Part shown: piece by piece, positions 60,333-64,000 of the stretch
Position numbering within the stretch: the stretch's first letter is position 1
Layout: every line of letters starts with the position of its first letter
Assembly (NCBI GenBank): GCA_965247425.1
Contig: OZ252023.1
Location: 1,736,001-1,800,000, forward strand
Source: CAZOZZ01 sp965247425
GTDB lineage: Bacteria > Acidobacteriota > Terriglobia > 20CM-2-55-15
Direction of reading: 5' to 3'
DNA length: 64,000 nt
Notes under the pieces: generated by a model
The model's input: only the letters and a program-made list of their open reading frames with translations
Told to the model about the DNA's origin: nothing
The model's database searches: none
Made by a program: the position numbers and the translations under genes

Positions 60333-60749
60333 TTACAACTTCGCTCCGCATTCCGCGCAGAACTTGTTGCCCGCCACGTTCTGGTGGTTGCATTCCGGGC
60401 ATGTCCCGGTGTCGACCGTCTTTTTCTTTCGGGAAGAAACCTCGCGGCGAATCAAGGCATCCAGATCGTGGGAGGCTTCAAGCTGGTCAATCTGATCCAG
60501 GACAACGCCGACCTCCCCGGCCATTTCTTCGCGAAGGGACTGGTAGTCTTCATCGGAGAGCTTTCCACACTTGTGCTCGAAATCCAGATCCTGGATGTTG
60601 CCGAGCATGACCTCCTTCCGACGCTGCAGGAGATCCCATTCAGTCTCTTCGAGAATTGTGGATTCGAGGGAATTGTCCTTGGCGAACAGGGGCCAGCAAA
60701 CCGCCGTGAGAACGCCGCCAGTCAGTAGGCCGGACAATAGATAAATCAT
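60333..60749 (-). CDS. CcmI-like protein with C-terminal zinc ribbon
   Basis: 138 aa. An N-terminal membrane helix (MIYLLSGLLTGGVLTAVCW), a coiled coil with the CcmI-type ...LLQRRKEVMLGNIQDLDFEH and LSDEDYQSLREEM pattern, then a zinc ribbon CPECNHQNVAGNKFCAECG. CcmI normally holds apocytochrome for heme attachment; TPR repeats are absent here and replaced by the ribbon. The gene lies between ccmH and the unknown membrane protein. Confidence 0.75.
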   Translation of the reverse strand: MIYLLSGLLTGGVLTAVCWPLFAKDNSLESTILEETEWDLLQRRKEVMLGNIQDLDFEHKCGKLSDEDYQSLREEMAGEVGVVLDQIDQLEASHDLDALIRREVSSRKKKTVDTGTCPECNHQNVAGNKFCAECGAKL

Positions 60750-60765
60750 CTTCGATCGCGCCCGA

Positions 60766-61257
60766 TCAGTCTTCCGGTGTGTAATCGGCGAGTTCGTCCG
60801 CCAGCCGCTGTTGGAAGTCGCTGCTGCCGGTGTCGGCGACCGCTACGGGTGCGGTCCAACGAGCGCGGAACCTTCGTGCATAGTAGGTCACGAAACCCAC
60901 ACCCAACAGTAGTGCCACAAAGGGCATCGCCCAGGCGGATATGTTGAACCACCCGGCGGTCGGTGGCGCCGAAAGGACGGTCAAACCATATTTGTCGACG
61001 AAGAGATCCACGATGCTTTTTTCGTCCTTGCCCTCGTCCAGAAAGGCAGCCACTTCGGCCTGCATCGGCCCGGAATTCGAACAGCCGATCATGTTGCAGG
61101 AACTCAGGAGTTGCCCGCAACTACAGGTGCAGATGAAGTTCTCGCTGACCCGGTCGATCTCACCCGGGTCGGCTGCTCTCAACGGGAAAGCAGTTCCGCT
61201 GGCGAGCAACAGAGGGAGGAACAGTCCAATGACCTTATGCGTGGACCTTTTCGTCAT
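60766..61257 (-). CDS. ccmH: CcmH-family apocytochrome thiol reductase
   Basis: 163 aa: signal peptide, then ENFICTCSCGQLLSSCNMIG, with five Cys in place of the usual LRCxxC, and a C-terminal membrane helix (MPFVALLLGVGFVTYY). CcmH keeps the heme-binding CxxCH thiols reduced. The Cys pattern is a lineage variant. It overlaps the ccmF 3' end by 23 bp. Confidence 0.88.
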   Translation of the reverse strand: MTKRSTHKVIGLFLPLLLASGTAFPLRAADPGEIDRVSENFICTCSCGQLLSSCNMIGCSNSGPMQAEVAAFLDEGKDEKSIVDLFVDKYGLTVLSAPPTAGWFNISAWAMPFVALLLGVGFVTYYARRFRARWTAPVAVADTGSSDFQQRLADELADYTPED

Positions 61258-63268
61258 CTTTCGTTTTCTCCGAACGTTCCGGCTGCTGATGCTTGGACGG
61301 GGAAGTCCTCTTATTCGGTAGCATCGCGATCATGGTGCCCAGCCCAAGTACGATTCCCCCAATCCAGACCCACATCACAAGCGGGTTGAGGTAGACCTGC
61401 ATGATCACCCGTGTTCCGTCCCTGGAGGTCCCGGCGAACACGACATAAAGGTCTTCCTTGAGCGTCGACCGGATGGAGGGCTCTGTGGTTTGTTGCTCAC
61501 TGGCAAAGTAAAACCGTTGTTCCGGGTACATGACCGCGACCTTTTCGCCGTTTTCATACAATCCCACGATCGCCTGACGGCTGTTGTAGTTGGCAAGGTC
61601 CACGGAGCGAAGGTTTTCGACGCGGAGCGTGTACTGATTGAGCGTCATCGTATCGCCGATGCCGACTTCTTCCTGGACATCGGTGTTAAACGCCTGCCCG
61701 GCAAAACCGACGAAGATCAACACGATTCCGAAGTGAACCACATACCCGCCGTATCGTCGCGTGTTCCTCAGCGTGAGGTTGACGAGGGCTTCCGCGAAGT
61801 TCTCCCCCAGACTCGCACCCCGCGCCCTTGCGCCCTTGAAGAATTCCTGGAAAATGGTCAGGGCGACAAACGTCGACAATGCCAGCGACATCAGCGCGTA
61901 CGGGTGGGTGAACCCCATCAAGAAGAAAACGACGCCACCGGCGAGCGCGCCGGTGGCAGGAATAGTGAACGCCCGTTTCAACGCATTGAGCGACGTCCTC
62001 CTCCAGGCAAGCATCGGCCCGATTCCGGTCAGGAAAAGGAGCCCCAGACCGATCGGGACGTTGACCTGGTTGAACCACGGTGGGCCGACAGTGATCTTGG
62101 TTCCCTGGATCCATTCGGAAAAAACGGGAAGCATCGTGCCCCAGAACACCGCGAAGCACGAGGCGATGAAGAGCAGGTTGTTGAACATGAAGGCGCTCTC
62201 TCGAGACACCACCGACTCCATGCTGTTCTCGCTCTTGAGGTAGCTCATCCGGGCCGACATCAGGTAGAAAGACCCCGATACGACGATGACGATAAAGGCC
62301 AGAAAGTATCCGCCGATAGAGGACTGGGCAAACGCGTGCACGGACGACACGATCCCGCTACGTGTCAGGAAAGTTCCGAACACCGACATGGTGTAGGCCA
62401 TGATGACCAGGACCATGTTCCAGACCTTCATCATGCCTTTCTTTTCCTGGATCATGACCGAGTGCAGGAAAGCGGTCCCGACCAGCCAGGGCATCAGGGA
62501 AGCATTCTCCACCGGATCCCAGGCCCAATAGCCACCCCAGCCCAACTCGACGTATGCCCATTTTCCGCCCAGCAAGATACCCGTACCGAGGAAGAACCAC
62601 GCAACCATCGTCCAGCGACGGGTCGTGCGGATCCAGGTGTCCCCCAGTTGCCGGCTGGCCATGGCGCCGATGGCGAACGCGAACGGGACGGCGAAACCGA
62701 CGAATCCCGTGTAGAGGATCGGCGGGTGGATCACCATCAGGACATACTGCAGCAGGGGATTGAGGCCACGACCGTCAGCGGCGGCGAAGCCGATCCTTGT
62801 TCCATCAGCCAGGACCGTGACAAGTTCGTTGAAGGGGTTGGCAATGAACAGGTCCATGGCCACAAAAAACAGGGCGCTGGCCATGAGCACCGCGGTCACG
62901 TAAGGCATCATCGCCAGATGTTTCCGGCGGTTCTGGATCATGACGAGAGCGGAATAGACGCCCAGGACCCAGACCCAGAACAGAAGTGAACCTTCCTGTC
63001 CGCCCCAGATGGCCGATATCTTGTAGAAGATCGGCAGATCCCGGTTGGAGTTCGCGGCGACGTATTCGATTGAGAAATCGCTGACCAGGAACAGGTACCC
63101 GAGGGCAAACAGAGCGGTGGTCAGACATGCCGAGACTCCCAGCGCGGCGTTCCGCCCGCTGGCGATCAAGCGATCATTCTTTACACGAATGCCGGCCAGA
63201 GAAGTGACGATGGAATAAATCGCCAGGACAAAGGCCAGGGCAAGGGAAAATTGCCCGAATTGTGCCAT
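61235..63268 (-). CDS. ccmF: Cytochrome c heme lyase CcmF
   Basis: 677 aa with about 15 membrane helices and the WWD-type motif WGGYWAWDPVENASLMPWL; also KISAIWGGQEGSLLFWVWVL. CcmF reduces CcmE-bound heme and attaches it to apocytochrome. ATG 63268 lies 5 bp from the ccmE stop. Confidence 0.95.
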   Translation of the reverse strand: MAQFGQFSLALAFVLAIYSIVTSLAGIRVKNDRLIASGRNAALGVSACLTTALFALGYLFLVSDFSIEYVAANSNRDLPIFYKISAIWGGQEGSLLFWVWVLGVYSALVMIQNRRKHLAMMPYVTAVLMASALFFVAMDLFIANPFNELVTVLADGTRIGFAAADGRGLNPLLQYVLMVIHPPILYTGFVGFAVPFAFAIGAMASRQLGDTWIRTTRRWTMVAWFFLGTGILLGGKWAYVELGWGGYWAWDPVENASLMPWLVGTAFLHSVMIQEKKGMMKVWNMVLVIMAYTMSVFGTFLTRSGIVSSVHAFAQSSIGGYFLAFIVIVVSGSFYLMSARMSYLKSENSMESVVSRESAFMFNNLLFIASCFAVFWGTMLPVFSEWIQGTKITVGPPWFNQVNVPIGLGLLFLTGIGPMLAWRRTSLNALKRAFTIPATGALAGGVVFFLMGFTHPYALMSLALSTFVALTIFQEFFKGARARGASLGENFAEALVNLTLRNTRRYGGYVVHFGIVLIFVGFAGQAFNTDVQEEVGIGDTMTLNQYTLRVENLRSVDLANYNSRQAIVGLYENGEKVAVMYPEQRFYFASEQQTTEPSIRSTLKEDLYVVFAGTSRDGTRVIMQVYLNPLVMWVWIGGIVLGLGTMIAMLPNKRTSPSKHQQPERSEKTKDDEKVHA

Positions 63269-63272
63269 ATGT

Positions 63273-63722
63273 TTAGGATCCGTTTGGGGGAGCTAGAGCC
63301 GTCACTCCGGGGACTACCCCGGCTTCGAGCTCGCGTTCATACTTCGAAGAACACTTGGCCTGCAATTTCGTTCCCGTGAAGAGGCCATCTCCACTGTACT
63401 GGCCGTCGACGACGGCCTCGGCGTAATCGCGGAACGTGTCCGGCAAGGGGTCCTTGCCGACGTAGTGGATCGCCATAGTCTGGTCTTCGAACCCGATTAC
63501 GAAGTCCGTGAAATCGTCTCCCCGATTGATCGACCCGGGGAGGACCTCCCCAACCACTTTCAATCGTTTGCCTTCGAGAGTGCCTTCCTCGGCCATCTGG
63601 TAGAGTTCGGGAATGGTCTGGAAGTAAGCCTTATTGTCGTCGAAGGCGGAGAATGCGATAAACGCAAGGGTCATGACAACCGCCACCGGGCCGACAACGA
63701 ACTTAAGTTGCTTGCGCTTCAT
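63273..63722 (-). CDS. ccmE: Heme chaperone CcmE, Cys-type
   Basis: 149 aa: N-terminal anchor (FVVGPVAVVMTLAFIAFSAF), OB-fold core (GKRLKVVGEVLPGS, FVIGFEDQTMAIHYVG, VVDGQYSGDGLFTGTKLQAK), then CSSKYE. In E. coli the heme-binding residue is His in HxxxY; here it is Cys in CxxxY, as known for CcmE of some archaea and Desulfovibrio (System I*). It is the first gene of the minus-strand ccm operon. Confidence 0.92.
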   Translation of the reverse strand: MKRKQLKFVVGPVAVVMTLAFIAFSAFDDNKAYFQTIPELYQMAEEGTLEGKRLKVVGEVLPGSINRGDDFTDFVIGFEDQTMAIHYVGKDPLPDTFRDYAEAVVDGQYSGDGLFTGTKLQAKCSSKYERELEAGVVPGVTALAPPNGS

Positions 63723-63849
63723 AGTCTTAGCCTCTCCTAATAAGTTGCTGGTATTATATCAGCCTTATCTTTAGAATGACTCACGAATATATTCTGACGA
63801 TCAGTTTCGCCGAACATGTAGATTTTCTTGAACTTGCGGGGAGGAGAGC

Positions 63850-64000
63850 ATGAACCAGAGCCGAGGCGTGTCGCGCCGAAAATTCATGGGTGGCGTTGCA
63901 ACCGCCCTGACCTATGTAGGAATGAAGCCAGCTATCGAGTTGGTAGGGGCGCCGGCCCAAAGAACGGCAAGACCGGCGGGTTACGTCAAGATCAGTAACA
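63850..64000 (+). CDS. Tat-exported protein, 5' part only
   Basis: ATG 63850 after GGGGAGGAGAG opens a frame that runs off the window. The first residues are a twin-arginine signal (SRRKFMGGVATALTY), and AQRTARPAGYVKISN begins the mature part. Many Tat-signal enzymes start this way; the protein cannot be identified from 50 residues. Confidence 0.7.
   Translation, partial: MNQSRGVSRRKFMGGVATALTYVGMKPAIELVGAPAQRTARPAGYVKISN

Noticed and set aside
61490..62989. 499-aa plus-strand frame over ccmF
   Set aside because: Antisense shadow of ccmF, rich in Asp/Arg/His/Gln, with no recognisable domain.

Overview
This is one contig window (64 kb, GC-rich, roughly 58-60% by eye) from a Gram-negative bacterium. 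The mix of a TolB-repeat S9 peptidase, DUF4159, TIGR02757, TonB-C-domain proteins, a Cys-type CcmE inside a full System I cytochrome c maturation operon, and NtrC-type regulation looks most like an Acidobacteriota or related soil/marine metagenomic lineage. That assignment is an inference from gene content only; no rRNA is present.

Layout. 1-17 kb is an accessory zone. It holds a truncated Toprim-type phage/plasmid gene, a run of minus-strand single-gene units (MDR oxidoreductase, frameshifted phosphotransferase, HAD phosphatase, a SelW/Rdx-like gene, SDR) with at least one convincing integron attC-type site, GNAT acetyltransferases (one fused to a uridine-kinase-like domain), an IS91-type element with its own tyrosine recombinase, a nucleotidyltransferase, a frameshifted grpB, and a complete IS21-type element with clear terminal inverted repeats. 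A tRNA-Ala(GGC) lies at 16.7 kb. 17.8-26 kb is a signalling block: CHASE2/PAS histidine kinase, NtrC-family regulator, an unknown exported protein plus a FecR-domain protein, and a second hybrid kinase whose last codons and stop lie inside a 300-bp miniature element. An inverted copy of that element sits at 29.06-29.36 kb, immediately upstream of a phosphoglycolate-phosphatase-like gene. 30-45 kb is metabolic and housekeeping: aldehyde dehydrogenase, S9 peptidase, FAD oxidoreductase, threonine dehydratase, argS, larC-metG-tatD-polyprenyl synthase, a PCYCGC-motif protein, DUF4159. 45-57 kb carries a BadF-type kinase, PBP1A, an IS1380-type transposase, lepA, a ROK kinase, rhodanese, purine nucleoside phosphorylase and a NupC transporter. 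57.5-63.7 kb is a minus-strand ccmE-F-H-(two extra genes)-A-B-C-D operon, and the window ends in the start of a Tat-exported protein.

The most notable result is two independent candidate selenoprotein genes that ordinary ORF calling splits or misses at an in-frame TGA. The first is a SelW/Rdx-family gene (4222-4473, minus) with a CxxU motif. The second is a PCYCGC-motif protein (43460-43891, minus) in which TGA replaces the first Cys of a conserved CxxC. Both continue in frame with family-like sequence after the TGA, and both have a stem-loop with a G in the first two loop bases 22-25 nt downstream, as expected of a bacterial SECIS. The SelW candidate lies directly next to the attC-type site, so it may be an integron cassette.

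Four genes carry single-base frameshifts at or near homopolymers (phosphotransferase, grpB, DUF4145 protein, a winged-helix protein). This pattern suggests consensus sequencing errors at least as much as biological decay.
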